A stretch of DNA of 64,000 bases from Delftia sp. PS-11. GTDB taxonomy: Bacteria; Pseudomonadota; Gammaproteobacteria; Burkholderiales; Burkholderiaceae_C. A model generated the notes under the pieces. It had not been told where the DNA came from and did not search any database. It was given only the letters and a program-made list of their open reading frames with translations. The position numbers and the translations under genes are program-made. This document shows positions 18,206 to 33,000 of this stretch, in pieces; the stretch's first letter is position 1; each line of letters opens with the position of its first letter. The stretch lies in NCBI RefSeq assembly GCF_029870285.1, contig NZ_JACSYA010000010.1, positions 62,001 to 126,000 on the forward strand, written 5' to 3'.

Positions 18206-18766
18206 TTATTTCCAGCGCAGCGGCTCGGCAAATACCGTGCCCAGGTTGCTGCTGAGGGTGAGCGCGCCTTCCTGGATCGTGGCCTGCAGCTGCATGCTGC
18301 GCTCGGCCAGTGCGGCCAGCGCCTGGCTGGTTTCCGAGGGCAAGCGCCAGACTTGTAGCTTGCTCTGGCGCGCGAGCTTGCCTTCCAGGCCTTTCCACCA
18401 GACTTCGGCGGCATGGTGGAAGGCGTAGAGCACCACGGCATCGGATTTGTTGCAGGCTTTGACGATGGGCTTTTCCTCGGGCTGGCCGACCTCGATCCAC
18501 AGGCGCTTGGCGCCCGTGAAATCGGTCAGCGAGACATCGGGATCTTCAGGGTCGGACAGGCCTGCACCGAAGGCCAGGGTGCCGTCGCCGTTGCACATGT
18601 CATTGAGCTGGTGGGCGTTGAGCGCCAGCGCGGCCAGCCGCACCATCATGCGTTCGTCGGTTTCGCTGGGGTGGCGGGCCAGGGTCAGCGCGTGGTCCGC
18701 GTAGTAGCCGTGGTCGATGTCGGCGATGGACAGGTTCGCCTTGAAGATGGTGGATTTGAGGGCCAT
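18206..18766 (-). CDS. yaeQ: YaeQ family protein
   Basis: 186 residues, closely following the YaeQ pattern: MALKSTIFKANLSIADIDHGYYADHALTLARHPSETDERMMVRL at the start, then AKRLWIEVGQPEEKPIVKACNKSD, and a C-terminal RSMQLQATIQEGALTLSS. The fold is PD-(D/E)XK nuclease-like and the protein has been linked to RfaH-independent effects, but its role is not established. It lies downstream of purB on the same strand, after purB's terminator. Confidence 0.93.
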   Translation of the reverse strand: MALKSTIFKANLSIADIDHGYYADHALTLARHPSETDERMMVRLAALALNAHQLNDMCNGDGTLAFGAGLSDPEDPDVSLTDFTGAKRLWIEVGQPEEKPIVKACNKSDAVVLYAFHHAAEVWWKGLEGKLARQSKLQVWRLPSETSQALAALAERSMQLQATIQEGALTLSSNLGTVFAEPLRWK

Positions 18767-18781
18767 GGAACGTCACCTATC

Positions 18782-18828
18782 AAAAGCAAGAGCTGCCGCA
18801 GCAAGCCTGTGCTTGCATCGGCAGCTCT
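18782..18828 (-). terminator. Terminator after purB
   Basis: A nested hairpin: outer stem AGAGCTGCCG / CGGCAGCTCT (10 bp), 2-nt bulges on each side, inner stem GCAAGC / GCTTGC with an ACAG loop. On the minus strand it is followed by TTGCTTTTG. It lies 44 bp after the purB stop, just before the yaeQ start. Confidence 0.8.
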
Positions 18829-18871
18829 GACAAGGGGTCGGCGCGCCCGCAGGGGCGCGCCAGGGCGGGTA

Positions 18872-20994
<2,123 letters not shown>

Positions 20995-21035
20995 CGTCGG
21001 CAGCGCCCGCAGCGGGCGCAGGGTTCTGACCTATC

Positions 21036-24101
<3,066 letters not shown>

Positions 24102-24115
24102 CGGCCCGGGCAGGC

Positions 24116-25093
24116 TCAGAGCAGCGAGCGCCTGGCAAAGCGCACCACCGTCACGCCCGCGCGCGCCTGGCGCACCGAGGGCATGACGAGCACGCAGTCG
24201 TCATAGGGCGTGAGCACAGGCTCGCCATCGTTGTCGCCGATCACGGTGCCGGCCTTGTCGAACCGCTCCAGGCCGGTGAAGGGCGCATGGAAGCGAAAAC
24301 CGCTGCTCTTGGCCACCACAGGCGCCGTGACCTCCAGGGCCCACTGCGCGGGCGCGTCGGCCTGCCGCCACCCCGGCAGGGCCTCGTGCAGTGCAGCTGG
24401 AGCGAAGATGGACGCCACCTCCAGAAAGCGCAGGCACTGGTCGCGCGCCACATCGCGGCTGGACGGGTCGCCGTGAAAGCCGCACTCGATCAGCAGCGAG
24501 CGCGAATCGCCCGCCTCTTCGTCACCCAGACCGAAGCGCCCATAGTCGCGCAGCCGCGTGCCGTCCTTGTGGCCGGCGTCCACGACGATGTGCATGGGCG
24601 CCCCCATGCGGCGGGCCAGATCACGGTTGCGCGGCTGCACGCCGGTCAGCAGCAAAGGTGCCGAAGGCTCGTGCATGGAATGCAGGTCCAGCAGCCAGTC
24701 GGCCTGGCGCACGAAGGGGCGCAGCGCGGCGGCGCGGCGGCGCTCGCGCGTGCCGCCCTCGTCCATGCGCGCATCGATCCACTGGCGGTTCATGTCTTCG
24801 TCCACGAAGCGCGAGGCATCATGGTTCGCCGCATCGAAGCGGTCAAAGGCTTCGAGATTGGCCAGCACCAGGGTCAGGCGTCCGTTGTCCAGCGCCAGGC
24901 CCTGGTGCAGCGCCTGCAGCAGGCCGGCAATGGCCCAGGCGCCGCAGATTTCATTGCCATGTACCAGTGCCGAGATCATCACATGGCGGCCCGGACGGCC
25001 CGAGTCGAATTGCCACACCCCCTCGGTGCCAGTATTGCCCGCGCGCCAGGCGCTCAGGTCGGGCAAAGGAAGGTCAAATTGAAGAATATCCAT
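24116..25093 (-). CDS. Succinylglutamate desuccinylase/aspartoacylase-family zinc deacylase
   Basis: 325 residues of the AstE/AspA (M14-like) family. The zinc ligands are H45 and E48 in ALVHGNEICGAW and the His of WLLDLHSMHE; the C-terminal beta domain is present (FRFHAPFTGLERFDKAGTVIGDND). Relatives hydrolyse N-acyl amino acids. GGAG lies 6 nt before the ATG at 25093; a GTG directly in front is less likely. It is the last gene of a three-gene minus-strand group after a LysR regulator and a Bug-type binding protein, so it may act on the compound that receptor binds. Confidence 0.88.
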   Translation of the reverse strand: MDILQFDLPLPDLSAWRAGNTGTEGVWQFDSGRPGRHVMISALVHGNEICGAWAIAGLLQALHQGLALDNGRLTLVLANLEAFDRFDAANHDASRFVDEDMNRQWIDARMDEGGTRERRRAAALRPFVRQADWLLDLHSMHEPSAPLLLTGVQPRNRDLARRMGAPMHIVVDAGHKDGTRLRDYGRFGLGDEEAGDSRSLLIECGFHGDPSSRDVARDQCLRFLEVASIFAPAALHEALPGWRQADAPAQWALEVTAPVVAKSSGFRFHAPFTGLERFDKAGTVIGDNDGEPVLTPYDDCVLVMPSVRQARAGVTVVRFARRSLL

Positions 25094-25144
25094 CACTCAC
25101 TCCGTTATCTACAACCCTGGTGTAATGCGCGCTGCCTTTGGAAC

Positions 25145-25250
25145 TGGCGTGACCCAAGCGAGGGACAGCGAGCAAGGGCCTCAGCCGGCCGCGCCGCCCC
25201 GCCGCGAGGCTGTCGTCCCCTGGGGGAAGGCGCGAAGCGACTCAGGGGGG
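25145..25250 (-). repeat. Dispersed 3'-end repeat, copy A
   Basis: A roughly 100-nt element read on the minus strand immediately after the stop codon of the Bug-receptor gene. It begins CCCCCTGAG, then has a small GC hairpin, TTCCCCCAGGGGAC, CGACAGCCTCGCGGCGGGG, and ends near CTTGCTCG. Copies B (47607-47706) and C (47831-47954) share the same order of blocks; A and C share GGGGCGGCGCGGCCGGC exactly. Confidence 0.8.
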
Positions 25251-25255
25251 GCAAT

Positions 25256-26239
25256 TCAATTTTCGATGTGGGCAAATTGCACGATCTTGGTGTACTTGGC
25301 GATTTCGGCGTTGATGTACTTGCCGACATCGGTCTTGGGGTCGGCAACCACCGAGCCGGCCTCTTCCATCTTCTTGCGGAACTCGGGCGAGGCCATGGTC
25401 TCGTCCAGCGCTTTCTTGACCTTGGCCGCGATGGGCGCGGGCAGGCCCTTGGGCGCCATCAGCGCGAACCAGGAGTTGATGTCCACGTTCTTGTACTGGG
25501 GCAGCTCGGACAGGGCCGGGATGTCGGGCGTGATGGCCGAGCGCCGGGCTTCGGTCGTGCCCAGGGCAATGACCTTGCCCGCGCGGATCTGCGGCAGGCC
25601 CGAGGACAACACGAACATGCCGAACTCGATGTTGTTGCCCACGAGATCGGTGGTCAGCGGCGCCACGCCACGGTAGGGAATGTGGGTCATGTGCAGCCGG
25701 CCCTGCTCCTTGATCATCTCGCCGGCCAGGTGCAGCGCCGTGCCCACGCCCGAGCTGCCATAGCTGAACTTGCCAGGATTCTTGGCCACCAGGGCCGTGA
25801 ACTCGGCGGCGTTCTTGACGCCAGCCTTGTGCGAGGCCACCAGCACCATGGGCTGGGAGCCGATCAGGCCGATGGGCGTGAAATCGCCGATGGAGTACTT
25901 GACGCTCTTGTTGATCAGCCTGGCGATGGCCAGTTCATTGTTGGCGCCCACGAACAGCGTGTAGCCGTCGGCTGGCGCCTTAATGGCCTTTTGCGCACCG
26001 ATGGTGCCGCCTGCGCCACCGACATTCTCGACCACCACGGGCTGGCCCAGGCGCGCGGCCAGGCCATCGGCCACAAAGCGGCCCACGAGGTCGGTGCTGC
26101 CGCCGGCCGGATAGCCCACGACCATGGTGATGGGCCGGCTGGGGTAGCTGGCCGTGTCGTCGGCGAAGGCGCTGCCGGCGGCGGCAAGCAGCAGGCCGCA
26201 GGCCAGAAGGGCGCGGCGCAGGGGTTGTGTGCTGTGCAT
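25256..26239 (-). CDS. Tripartite tricarboxylate transporter receptor (Bug/TctC family)
   Basis: A 327-residue periplasmic binding protein with a signal peptide (RRALLACGLLLAAAGSAFA). Bug-family features: YPSRPITMVVGYPAGGSTDLVGR at the mature N-terminus, VVVENVGGAGGTIGAQKAIKAPADGYTL, SSGVGTALHLAGEMIK and the HIPYRGVAPLTTDLVGN segment. Such proteins bind carboxylated ligands; the huge Bug family is expanded in Burkholderiales and most members are orphans like this one, with no tctA/tctB beside it. AAGGA precedes ATG. The upstream LysR gene and downstream deacylase suggest an inducible N-acyl-amino-acid or carboxylate pathway. Confidence 0.92.
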   Translation of the reverse strand: MHSTQPLRRALLACGLLLAAAGSAFADDTASYPSRPITMVVGYPAGGSTDLVGRFVADGLAARLGQPVVVENVGGAGGTIGAQKAIKAPADGYTLFVGANNELAIARLINKSVKYSIGDFTPIGLIGSQPMVLVASHKAGVKNAAEFTALVAKNPGKFSYGSSGVGTALHLAGEMIKEQGRLHMTHIPYRGVAPLTTDLVGNNIEFGMFVLSSGLPQIRAGKVIALGTTEARRSAITPDIPALSELPQYKNVDINSWFALMAPKGLPAPIAAKVKKALDETMASPEFRKKMEEAGSVVADPKTDVGKYINAEIAKYTKIVQFAHIEN

Positions 26240-26334
26240 GGGGGATCCTTGGGTGTGTGAAGAAGATTGTGCGAAGTCTGCCGTCAGCCTTTGGTGCTGA
26301 TTCGGCACGAAGCCGGGCCATTGCGGCACCAGCC

Positions 26335-27228
26335 TCAGGCGCTGGTGATATTGGCCCAGAACTGTTCCGCAGCAGTGCCCAGGTGGCGCTTGGGGCGGTA
26401 CAGCCGCACGTCGAAATGCACTTGCAGGCCGGGATCGCCCGCCACGGCCAGGCGCCCGGCCTGGCAGTCGGCGCGCACCATGGACCACGGCATCCAGGCC
26501 ACGCCCAGCCCTCTGAGCACGTACTCGTAGTTGGCATCGGCCGAGTCGCAGTCCACGCAGCGGCGCAGGCGCGGCGCCTGCGGGTGCTGGGCCAGATGGT
26601 CTTCCACGAGCCGGCCCAAGGCCATGCTGCGCGAGAAGGCCAGGTAAGGCACGGTGCCGGGGGCCGACAGGCTGTGCAGGGGCCGGCCATCGGCATCGGT
26701 GCGGGTCACGGGCACGAGCTTGTCGTGCATGACCGTGAGATGGCCAAACTGGCGCCCGTCCAGGCGCACGGCAATCGCTGCATGGTGGTAGAGCAGCGAG
26801 AAGCTGACCTCGCCGCGCTGCAGCATGGCCACGGCTTCATCCAGGGTGCGCGTGATCACACGCAGCTCGGCGGTCTGCAAGACGGCAGCATGGCGCGCCA
26901 GCCAGTCGGCGACGATGGTGCGCGCCAGGGTGCGGCCCGTGGCCAGGGTGATCGCACGCGCCTGCCGCCCCGCCACGGCCTGCAGCTCGTCGTGCGACTG
27001 GGCCAGCATGCGCACCATCTGCTCGGCCGTGTCGCGGAAGGCTTCGCCCGCCGGCGTCAGCCGCACAGGGCCGCCGCCGGGCTCGACCAGTGGCGTGCCG
27101 GCCCAGGCTTCCAGCGCGCGGATGCGCCGCCCGAAGGCCGGATGGGTGACGTGACGCAGCTCGGCGGCCCGGGTAAAGCTGCGCTCCTGGGCCAGCAGCA
27201 GAAAGTCTTCCAGCCATTTGCCCTGCAT
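26335..27228 (-). CDS. LysR-family transcriptional regulator
   Basis: 297 residues. The N-terminal winged helix is WLEDFLLLAQERSFTRAAELRHVTHPAFGRRIRALEAWAGTPLVEPG, with the classic LysR pattern of the recognition helix and the wing GGPVRLTPAGEAF. The rest is the two-lobed effector domain. It lies 95 bp upstream of the Bug receptor gene on the same strand rather than divergent from it. Its effector is unknown; the neighbours suggest a carboxylate or acyl-amino acid. Confidence 0.9.
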   Translation of the reverse strand: MQGKWLEDFLLLAQERSFTRAAELRHVTHPAFGRRIRALEAWAGTPLVEPGGGPVRLTPAGEAFRDTAEQMVRMLAQSHDELQAVAGRQARAITLATGRTLARTIVADWLARHAAVLQTAELRVITRTLDEAVAMLQRGEVSFSLLYHHAAIAVRLDGRQFGHLTVMHDKLVPVTRTDADGRPLHSLSAPGTVPYLAFSRSMALGRLVEDHLAQHPQAPRLRRCVDCDSADANYEYVLRGLGVAWMPWSMVRADCQAGRLAVAGDPGLQVHFDVRLYRPKRHLGTAAEQFWANITSA

Positions 27229-27246
27229 GGCCGGCGTTCCTGGCGC

Positions 27247-28077
27247 TCAGGCCTGTGCGGCGGCCTGCTGCAGGGTCGCGCGCGTGGCCTGGGCTGCGGC
27301 ACGCGCAGCCTGGGCGAAGTCATCGCCCTGCGAGGCATAGAGGATGGCGCGCGAGGAGTTGATGACGATGGGGCCGCCACCGATGCGCGCGGCCTTCACG
27401 GTGGCCACGGCATCGCCGCCCTGGGCGCCGACACCGGGGATGAGCAGCGGCAGCGAGGGCGCGAATTCGCGCACGCGCTCGATTTCCTGCGGGCGCGTGG
27501 CGCCGACGACCAGGCCCAGCTGGCCATTGGTGTTCCAGGGGCCCTGGGCCAGGCGCGCCACATGCTCGAACAGGTGGGGCTGGCCGGGCAGGTCGGCCAG
27601 GCGCTGGGCCTGCAGGTCATCACCGCCCGGGTTGGAGGTGCGGCACAGCAGGAAAGCCCCCTTGCCCTCGTACTTGAGGTAGGGGGTGATGGAGTCAAAA
27701 CCCATGAAGGGCGACAGGGTGACGGCATCGGCGCCATAGCGCTCGAAGGCTTCCTTGGCGTACTGCTCGGCCGTGGAGCCGATATCGCCGCGCTTGGCAT
27801 CCAGGATGACGGGCACCTGGGGCGCCACCGCGCGCATATGGGCAATCAGCTTTTCGAGCTGGTCCTCGGCGCGATGGGCCGCGAAGTAGGCAATCTGGGG
27901 CTTGAAGGAATTGACCAGATCGGCCGTGGCATCGACGATGGCCGCGCAAAAGTCGTAGATCTTTGCCGCATCGCCGCGCATGGCAGCCGGAAAGCGGCCG
28001 GGTTCGGGGTCCAGGCCCACGCACAGCATGGACTGGTTCTGGGCGGATGCATTGCGCAGCATGTCGATAAAGGTCAT
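27247..28077 (-). CDS. pyrF: Orotidine 5'-phosphate decarboxylase, group 2
   Basis: PyrF, 276 residues, decarboxylates OMP to UMP, the last step of pyrimidine synthesis. The catalytic array is in [13 protein letters not shown] with D93, K95 and D98. The longer length (about 275) and the [10 protein letters not shown] motif place it in the group 2 type, distinct from the 230-residue E. coli enzyme. Phosphate-binding PGVGAQGGD and [10 protein letters not shown] are present. It lies just upstream of the LysR gene on the same strand, with 18 bp between them. Confidence 0.96.
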   Translation of the reverse strand: MTFIDMLRNASAQNQSMLCVGLDPEPGRFPAAMRGDAAKIYDFCAAIVDATADLVNSFKPQIAYFAAHRAEDQLEKLIAHMRAVAPQVPVILDAKRGDIGSTAEQYAKEAFERYGADAVTLSPFMGFDSITPYLKYEGKGAFLLCRTSNPGGDDLQAQRLADLPGQPHLFEHVARLAQGPWNTNGQLGLVVGATRPQEIERVREFAPSLPLLIPGVGAQGGDAVATVKAARIGGGPIVINSSRAILYASQGDDFAQAARAAAQATRATLQQAAAQA

Positions 28078-28177
28078 GGCGCGCGATTTTAGCGACCGGC
28101 CTATCTCAGAGCCGGCCGCCGGGCATCTGCCCCGCCCGGCCGGCACGCAGGCCCGTGGCCGGACCGTGCGGACGGTG

Positions 28178-29371
28178 TCAGCCGTTGGCGCGCTTTTCGA
28201 GGATCTCGAAAGCCGGCAGCGTCTTGCCTTCGAGCACTTCGAGGAAGGCGCCACCGCCCGTGGAGATGTAGCCCACCTGCTCCTCGATGCCGTACTTGGC
28301 GATGGCGGCCAGGGTGTCGCCGCCGCCGGCGATGCTGAAGGCATCGGATTCGGCAATCGCCTGGGCAATGACCTTGGTGCCGTTGGCGAACTGATCGAAC
28401 TCGAACACGCCCACAGGGCCGTTCCAGACGATGGTGCCCGCCTTCTTGAGCTGCTCGGCCAGTCGGGCCGCAGTTTCAGGGCCGATGTCCAGGATCAGGT
28501 CATCGTCGGCGACCTCGGTGGCCTTCTTGACGGTGGCGGGCGCATCGGCAGCGAATGCCTTGGAGACGACCACATCGGTAGGAATCGGCACCTCGGCGCC
28601 ACGTGCGGCCATGGCCTCGATCACGGCCTTGGCCTCCCCGACCAGATCGGCTTCGGCCAGGCTCTTGCCGATGTTCAGGCCAGCCGCCAGCATGAAAGTG
28701 TTGGCAATGCCGCCGCCCACGATGAGCTGGTCCACATTCCTGGCCAGCGATTGCAGGATGGTCAGCTTGGTCGAGACCTTGGAGCCGGCCACGATGGCGG
28801 CCAGCGGGCGGCGCGGGTTGGCCAGGGCCTTGCTGATGGCATCGATCTCGGCCGACAGCAGCGGGCCGGCGCAGGCGATGGGCGCAAACTGGGCGATGCC
28901 GTAGGTCGTACCCTCGGCGCGGTGGGCTGTGCCGAAGGCATCGTGCACAAAAATGTCGCACAGCGCGGCCAGCTTGCGGGCCAGATCTTCCTTGTTCTTC
29001 TTTTCGCCGACGTTGACGCGGCAGTTCTCCAGCAGCACGACCTGGCCGGGCGCAACCTGCACGCCGTCCACCCAGTTGGCCACCAGCGGCACCTCGCGGC
29101 CCAGCAGCTCGCCCAGGCGGCGCGCGACGGGGGCCAGCGAATCCTCGGGCTTGAACTCGCCCTCGGTGGGACGGCCCAGATGGCTGGTGACCATGACGGC
29201 AGCGCCCGCCTTCAGGGCCATCTCGATGGCCGGCACGGAGGCGCGCACGCGGGTGTCTTCGGTGATTTCGCCCGCATCGTTCAGGGGAACGTTGAGGTCG
29301 GCACGGATGAAGACGCGCTGGCCCTGGGCCTTGCCCTGGGCGCAAAGATCGGAGAAACGAAGGATGTTCAT
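28178..29371 (-). CDS. pgk: Phosphoglycerate kinase
   Basis: Pgk, 397 residues; transfers phosphate between 1,3-bisphosphoglycerate and ADP. Conserved motifs: [13 protein letters not shown] near residue 20, [21 protein letters not shown], and the C-terminal [16 protein letters not shown] and [17 protein letters not shown] that hold the nucleotide. A TACAAT hexamer at 29438-29443 (minus) resembles a -10 box about 70 bp upstream, with no clear -35. pyrF follows after 100 bp that contains a strong GC hairpin but no T-tract. Confidence 0.97.
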   Translation of the reverse strand: MNILRFSDLCAQGKAQGQRVFIRADLNVPLNDAGEITEDTRVRASVPAIEMALKAGAAVMVTSHLGRPTEGEFKPEDSLAPVARRLGELLGREVPLVANWVDGVQVAPGQVVLLENCRVNVGEKKNKEDLARKLAALCDIFVHDAFGTAHRAEGTTYGIAQFAPIACAGPLLSAEIDAISKALANPRRPLAAIVAGSKVSTKLTILQSLARNVDQLIVGGGIANTFMLAAGLNIGKSLAEADLVGEAKAVIEAMAARGAEVPIPTDVVVSKAFAADAPATVKKATEVADDDLILDIGPETAARLAEQLKKAGTIVWNGPVGVFEFDQFANGTKVIAQAIAESDAFSIAGGGDTLAAIAKYGIEEQVGYISTGGGAFLEVLEGKTLPAFEILEKRANG

Positions 29372-29597
29372 GGCGGCAGCGGCGCGATCGGGGACGATCG
29401 CCATGGAATTGAAACAAAAAGGGAGTAAATCACGGCCATTGTAGGCGGCGCACCCGGTCCGGCGAGGGGCAGCCATGGCGCCGGCATTGCCGAAGACCGT
29501 GGCAGCCAAGGCAGGCTGTAACCCGATTTCAGCCATCCAGACGGGCCTGCCCGGCCGACATCCGGCCGCGCAAGCCAGTCCCGGCAAGCCTGAGCGG

Positions 29598-29939
29598 CTA
29601 CCAGCCCAGGCCGATGTGTAGCGGCAGATAGACCGCCATGCCGACGGCGATGGTTCCCATGATGCCGCGCTTGTAAAAAAAATACATGAGCGCGCAGGCC
29701 AGCGCAGGCAGGCGCGCGTCCAGCAGCGTGCCGATCAACTGGCCATTGGTCATCACGATCTCGGGCGCGATGACCGCTGCCAGTGCGGCCAGGGGCGCAT
29801 ATTTGAGCCCGCGCTTGAGCCATGGCGGCATGGGCACTTCGCGCTCGGGAATCAGAAAAAAGGCACGCGTGAACAGGGTGATGGCCGCCAGGCCCACGCA
29901 GGCCAGCCAGGGCCACAGCCAGGACAGGTCCATCAGCAT
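29598..29939 (-). CDS. azlD: AzlD-family branched-chain amino acid exporter subunit
   Basis: A 113-residue protein with four hydrophobic helices, of the AzlD family (small subunit of AzlCD-type amino acid exporters, like YgaH). Conserved features include [11 protein letters not shown] and the C-terminal [19 protein letters not shown]. Its ATG overlaps the end of azlC (ATGCTGA), and a second ATG 6 nt further is possible; GAGGAAGAG lies upstream. It follows azlC in what looks like one operon with def and fmt. Confidence 0.9.
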   Translation of the reverse strand: MLMDLSWLWPWLACVGLAAITLFTRAFFLIPEREVPMPPWLKRGLKYAPLAALAAVIAPEIVMTNGQLIGTLLDARLPALACALMYFFYKRGIMGTIAVGMAVYLPLHIGLGW

Positions 29940-30769
29940 GTCTCCTCTTCCCGGGCCCGTGCCTCTTCGCGCAGCGGCTGCACGGCATGGCGTTCGCCCT
30001 GGGTCGTATCGGGAGGACGGACCGGGGCAGGCCCGGGCAGGGCATTCAGGCTGCGCTGCAGGGTTTCGGCCAGCAGGCCGGCAGCCACGGCCGCAGCGAT
30101 GGCCACGAGGATATTGAGCTTGAGCGGCAGCGCAAAGGCGGCCACGGCCGCGCTGGCGGCCACCACACAGGCCACCCAGGTGGCACGGTCATTGAGCATG
30201 GACAGCAGCACGCCGATCAGCGCCAGCACGCCCGCGAAGCCCAGGCCCCAGGACAGCGGCACCTGATTGGCCAGCAAAATGCCCAGCGTGGACGGCACCT
30301 GCCAGGCCAGCCAGTTGGTCATGGCCGCGCCCCAGTAATAGGGCAGTTGCTCGGGCTGGGGGCGGCCGTCGGGATAGCGCCTCATGAAGCTGACGAAAAT
30401 CACATCGCCGCTGAAATAGGCAATCGCCAGCCGGTGGCGCAGCCGCAGGTGCGAGAAATAGCTGCGCCACATGCTGCTGAGAATGACGAAGCGCAGATTC
30501 ACGCAGATGGCCGTGAACCAGACCACCCACAGTGGCGCGCCCACGGTCATCAGCGGCAGCACGGCCAGCTGGGCGCTGCCCGCATAGACCAGCACGCCCA
30601 TGAACAGCGCCAGGGGCAGGGGCATGCCGCTCTTGATCATGGCCACGCCCGTCACCAGGCCCCAGGCGCCGATGCCCAGCGCCGTGCCCGACATGTCGCG
30701 CACGCCGGTCATGAACGCCGGGTCGCGCGCGATGCCGCGTGCCCGCTCCACCAGCGGTTGCAGGTTCAT
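29933..30769 (-). CDS. azlC: AzlC-family branched-chain amino acid exporter subunit
   Basis: 278 residues, integral membrane protein of the AzlC/YgaZ family. Typical blocks are [46 protein letters not shown] and [16 protein letters not shown]. With AzlD it exports branched-chain amino acids or related compounds. The start ATG overlaps the fmt stop by 4 bp (ATGA), which indicates coupled translation. A hydrophilic C-terminal tail of about 35 residues is rich in Arg and Glu. Confidence 0.93.
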   Translation of the reverse strand: MNLQPLVERARGIARDPAFMTGVRDMSGTALGIGAWGLVTGVAMIKSGMPLPLALFMGVLVYAGSAQLAVLPLMTVGAPLWVVWFTAICVNLRFVILSSMWRSYFSHLRLRHRLAIAYFSGDVIFVSFMRRYPDGRPQPEQLPYYWGAAMTNWLAWQVPSTLGILLANQVPLSWGLGFAGVLALIGVLLSMLNDRATWVACVVAASAAVAAFALPLKLNILVAIAAAVAAGLLAETLQRSLNALPGPAPVRPPDTTQGERHAVQPLREEARAREEETC

Positions 30770-31743
30770 GGCGAGCCGTCGCCCGCCACACCATCGAGCA
30801 CACTGCCTTCAGACAGCGCAAAGCCGCGCAGAAAATCGCCCGCTGCCAGCCGCTTGCCGCCTGCGCGCTGCAGCAGCGTCATGCGCAGCACGCCCTGGCC
30901 GCAGGCCACGCGCACACCGTCGGCCGATGCCGACAGCACGGTACCGGGCAAAGCGGACGCATGGGCCGGTTCGGCCTGGGCCTCCCAGACCTTGATGGCT
31001 TCCGTACCGTACTGCGTGGCGCCGCCCGGGAAGGGGTTGAAGGCGCGCAGGCGCCGGGCAATGGCCTCGGCGTCCTGGTGCCAATCGATCTGGCTTTCGG
31101 CCTTTTCGATCTTGTGGGCGTAGTTCACGCCTTCGGACGGCTGGGGCGTGCGCGGCAGGCCGCCGCAGGCAGCCATCTCCAGCGCCTCGACAATGAGGCG
31201 CCCGCCCAGTCCGGCCAGCTTGTCGTGCAGGCTGGCCGTGGTGTCGTCTGCGGCAATCGGCAAACGCTCGACCAGGCACATGTCGCCCGTGTCCAGGCCG
31301 GCGTCCATCTGCATGATGGTGACGCCGGTTTCGGCATCGCCGGCTTCGATGGCGCGGTGGATGGGGGCAGCGCCGCGCCAGCGCGGCAGCAGGCTGGCAT
31401 GGATATTGAGGCAGCCTTTGGGCGGCGCATCCAGCACCCACTGCGGCAGGATCAGGCCATAGGCGGCAACGACCATGACATCGGCGTGGGCCGCCTCGAT
31501 GGCGTCACGGGCGGCTGCGGCCTCTTCGGGGTACTTGCCGTCCAGGCGCAGGCTGCGCGGCTGGGACACGGCAATGCCATGCTCCTGCGCGCATTGCTTG
31601 ACGGGCGAGGCCTGCAGCTTCATGCCGCGCCCGGCAGGCCGGTCGGGCTGGGTGAGCACCAGCGGAACGGAAAAGCCCGCGGCAAGCAGGCGCTCAAGGG
31701 CAACGCGCGCAAACTCGGGCGTGCCGGCAAAAATGACTCTCAT
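30766..31743 (-). CDS. fmt: Methionyl-tRNA formyltransferase
   Basis: Fmt, 325 residues, formylates initiator Met-tRNA with 10-formyl-tetrahydrofolate. The start [12 protein letters not shown] is canonical. The catalytic signature [35 protein letters not shown] contains the Asn-His pair and SLLP, and [16 protein letters not shown] follows. The C-terminal OB-like domain is present. It is part of the def-lipoprotein-fmt-azlC-azlD run and overlaps azlC by 4 bp. Confidence 0.97.
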   Translation of the reverse strand: MRVIFAGTPEFARVALERLLAAGFSVPLVLTQPDRPAGRGMKLQASPVKQCAQEHGIAVSQPRSLRLDGKYPEEAAAARDAIEAAHADVMVVAAYGLILPQWVLDAPPKGCLNIHASLLPRWRGAAPIHRAIEAGDAETGVTIMQMDAGLDTGDMCLVERLPIAADDTTASLHDKLAGLGGRLIVEALEMAACGGLPRTPQPSEGVNYAHKIEKAESQIDWHQDAEAIARRLRAFNPFPGGATQYGTEAIKVWEAQAEPAHASALPGTVLSASADGVRVACGQGVLRMTLLQRAGGKRLAAGDFLRGFALSEGSVLDGVAGDGSP

Positions 31744-31766
31744 GCAATCCAGTAGGGGGAATGGGC

Positions 31767-32291
31767 TCAGCGCCGTTTGTCGTCGTTGAGCACTTCGTCG
31801 GTGAACATCACACGGCGCACCACGCCGGCAGGGTCGATATGCACATGGGCCTGGCGGCGAATGCCATTGTCCAGGATACGGTAGGTCCAGATGTCGCCAT
31901 CAAAGCTGGCAACCTTCTCGAACCGCGCCGGCGGGCCAAGCTGCCGGTAGACGCTGTCTTTGCCATCCTCGCCGTTGCGCAGTTCCTGAAATTTTTCGGG
32001 CGTCAGCACCTGCTGCACGCGAACCAGCCGCCGCCGGGCGTCGAAATCCATGTGATAGACCTGCTGGCCCGCAGGCTGGCGGCTGTAGACCAGGCGCATG
32101 CCGCCGCCATCGAGCGGCAGGGCCAGCGTGGGCCGTCCCATGGACTTCTCGATCTGCTCCTGCGGCGTGCCCGGCTCTTGCCACTCTGGCACGGCGCAGC
32201 CTGCCAGCAGCAGGGCCAGGGCAGCCATGCACACAGCCGCGCCGCCCTTCATCCAGCGCAGCCCGAAGCGAGGCGCTGGCGTGCGCATCAT
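31767..32291 (-). CDS. Outer-membrane lipoprotein, BamE/SmpA-like
   Basis: 174 residues with a lipoprotein signal: positive N-terminus, hydrophobic core [15 protein letters not shown], lipidated C32. After it come [31 protein letters not shown] and a later [25 protein letters not shown]; a short helix followed by G-x-P-type turns and beta strands recalls the SmpA/OmlA (BamE) fold, here seemingly as two tandem units. The assignment is tentative. It begins in a 4-bp overlap with the end of def and lies 23 bp before fmt, so it is embedded in the def-fmt operon. Confidence 0.78.
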   Translation of the reverse strand: MMRTPAPRFGLRWMKGGAAVCMAALALLLAGCAVPEWQEPGTPQEQIEKSMGRPTLALPLDGGGMRLVYSRQPAGQQVYHMDFDARRRLVRVQQVLTPEKFQELRNGEDGKDSVYRQLGPPARFEKVASFDGDIWTYRILDNGIRRQAHVHIDPAGVVRRVMFTDEVLNDDKRR

Positions 32292-32800
32292 GCGCGGGCA
32301 GCCTGTTTCTGCTGCTTGACCAGCTTGGTCTTGATGCGGTTGCGCTTGAGCGGCGACAGGTATTCGACGAAGACCTTGCCCATCAGATGGTCCATCTCAT
32401 GCTGGATGCAGATCGCCTTGAACCCCTCGGCCTCGATGATTCGCTCGTTGCCGTTTTCGTCCAGCGCCTTGACGCGGATGGCCGTGGAGCGTTCCACACC
32501 GTCGTAGATGCCGGGCACGGACAGGCAGCCTTCGTCGCCCAGCTGCTTTTCCTCGCTGGCCCACAGCAGCTCGGGGTTGATCAGCACAAAGGGCTCGTTG
32601 CGCGCCTCGGAGATATCGGCCACGACCACGCGCTCATGGACATTGACCTGCGTGGCCGCCAGCCCGACGCCGCTGGCGTCGTACATCGTGGCGAACATGT
32701 CCTCGACCAGCCTGCGGATGCGGTCATCGACCACGGCCACCGGCTTGGCCACGGTGTGCAGACGGGGGTCGGGATAGCAAAGAATGGGCAAAATGGTCAT
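32288..32800 (-). CDS. def: Peptide deformylase
   Basis: Def, 170 residues, removes the N-formyl group from nascent proteins; Fe(II)/Zn hydrolase. All three motifs are intact: [15 protein letters not shown] (metal Cys), QHEMDH (metal His and catalytic Glu). The start [14 protein letters not shown] is the family start; an upstream in-frame codon would add 11 residues. Opens the minus-strand operon that runs to azlD and is divergent from the LysM gene. Confidence 0.97.
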   Translation of the reverse strand: MTILPILCYPDPRLHTVAKPVAVVDDRIRRLVEDMFATMYDASGVGLAATQVNVHERVVVADISEARNEPFVLINPELLWASEEKQLGDEGCLSVPGIYDGVERSTAIRVKALDENGNERIIEAEGFKAICIQHEMDHLMGKVFVEYLSPLKRNRIKTKLVKQQKQAARA

Positions 32801-33000
32801 GGCTGGCTCGGTGAATGTCGTTATTTTCGCCACTTTTGAGCCATGGCGCAGCCGTGCCCTGCAATAAGCGTTGCCCTATCAAGGCCTTGCCCGCAGAATC
32901 CCTGCTGACTTGCAAGACCCGCCTGGCCGTTCGTGACAAGATCGGCCATGCCGCAGCGCCTGGGAGGGACGCTGCCTCACGCCACAAGAAGAGGATATCC

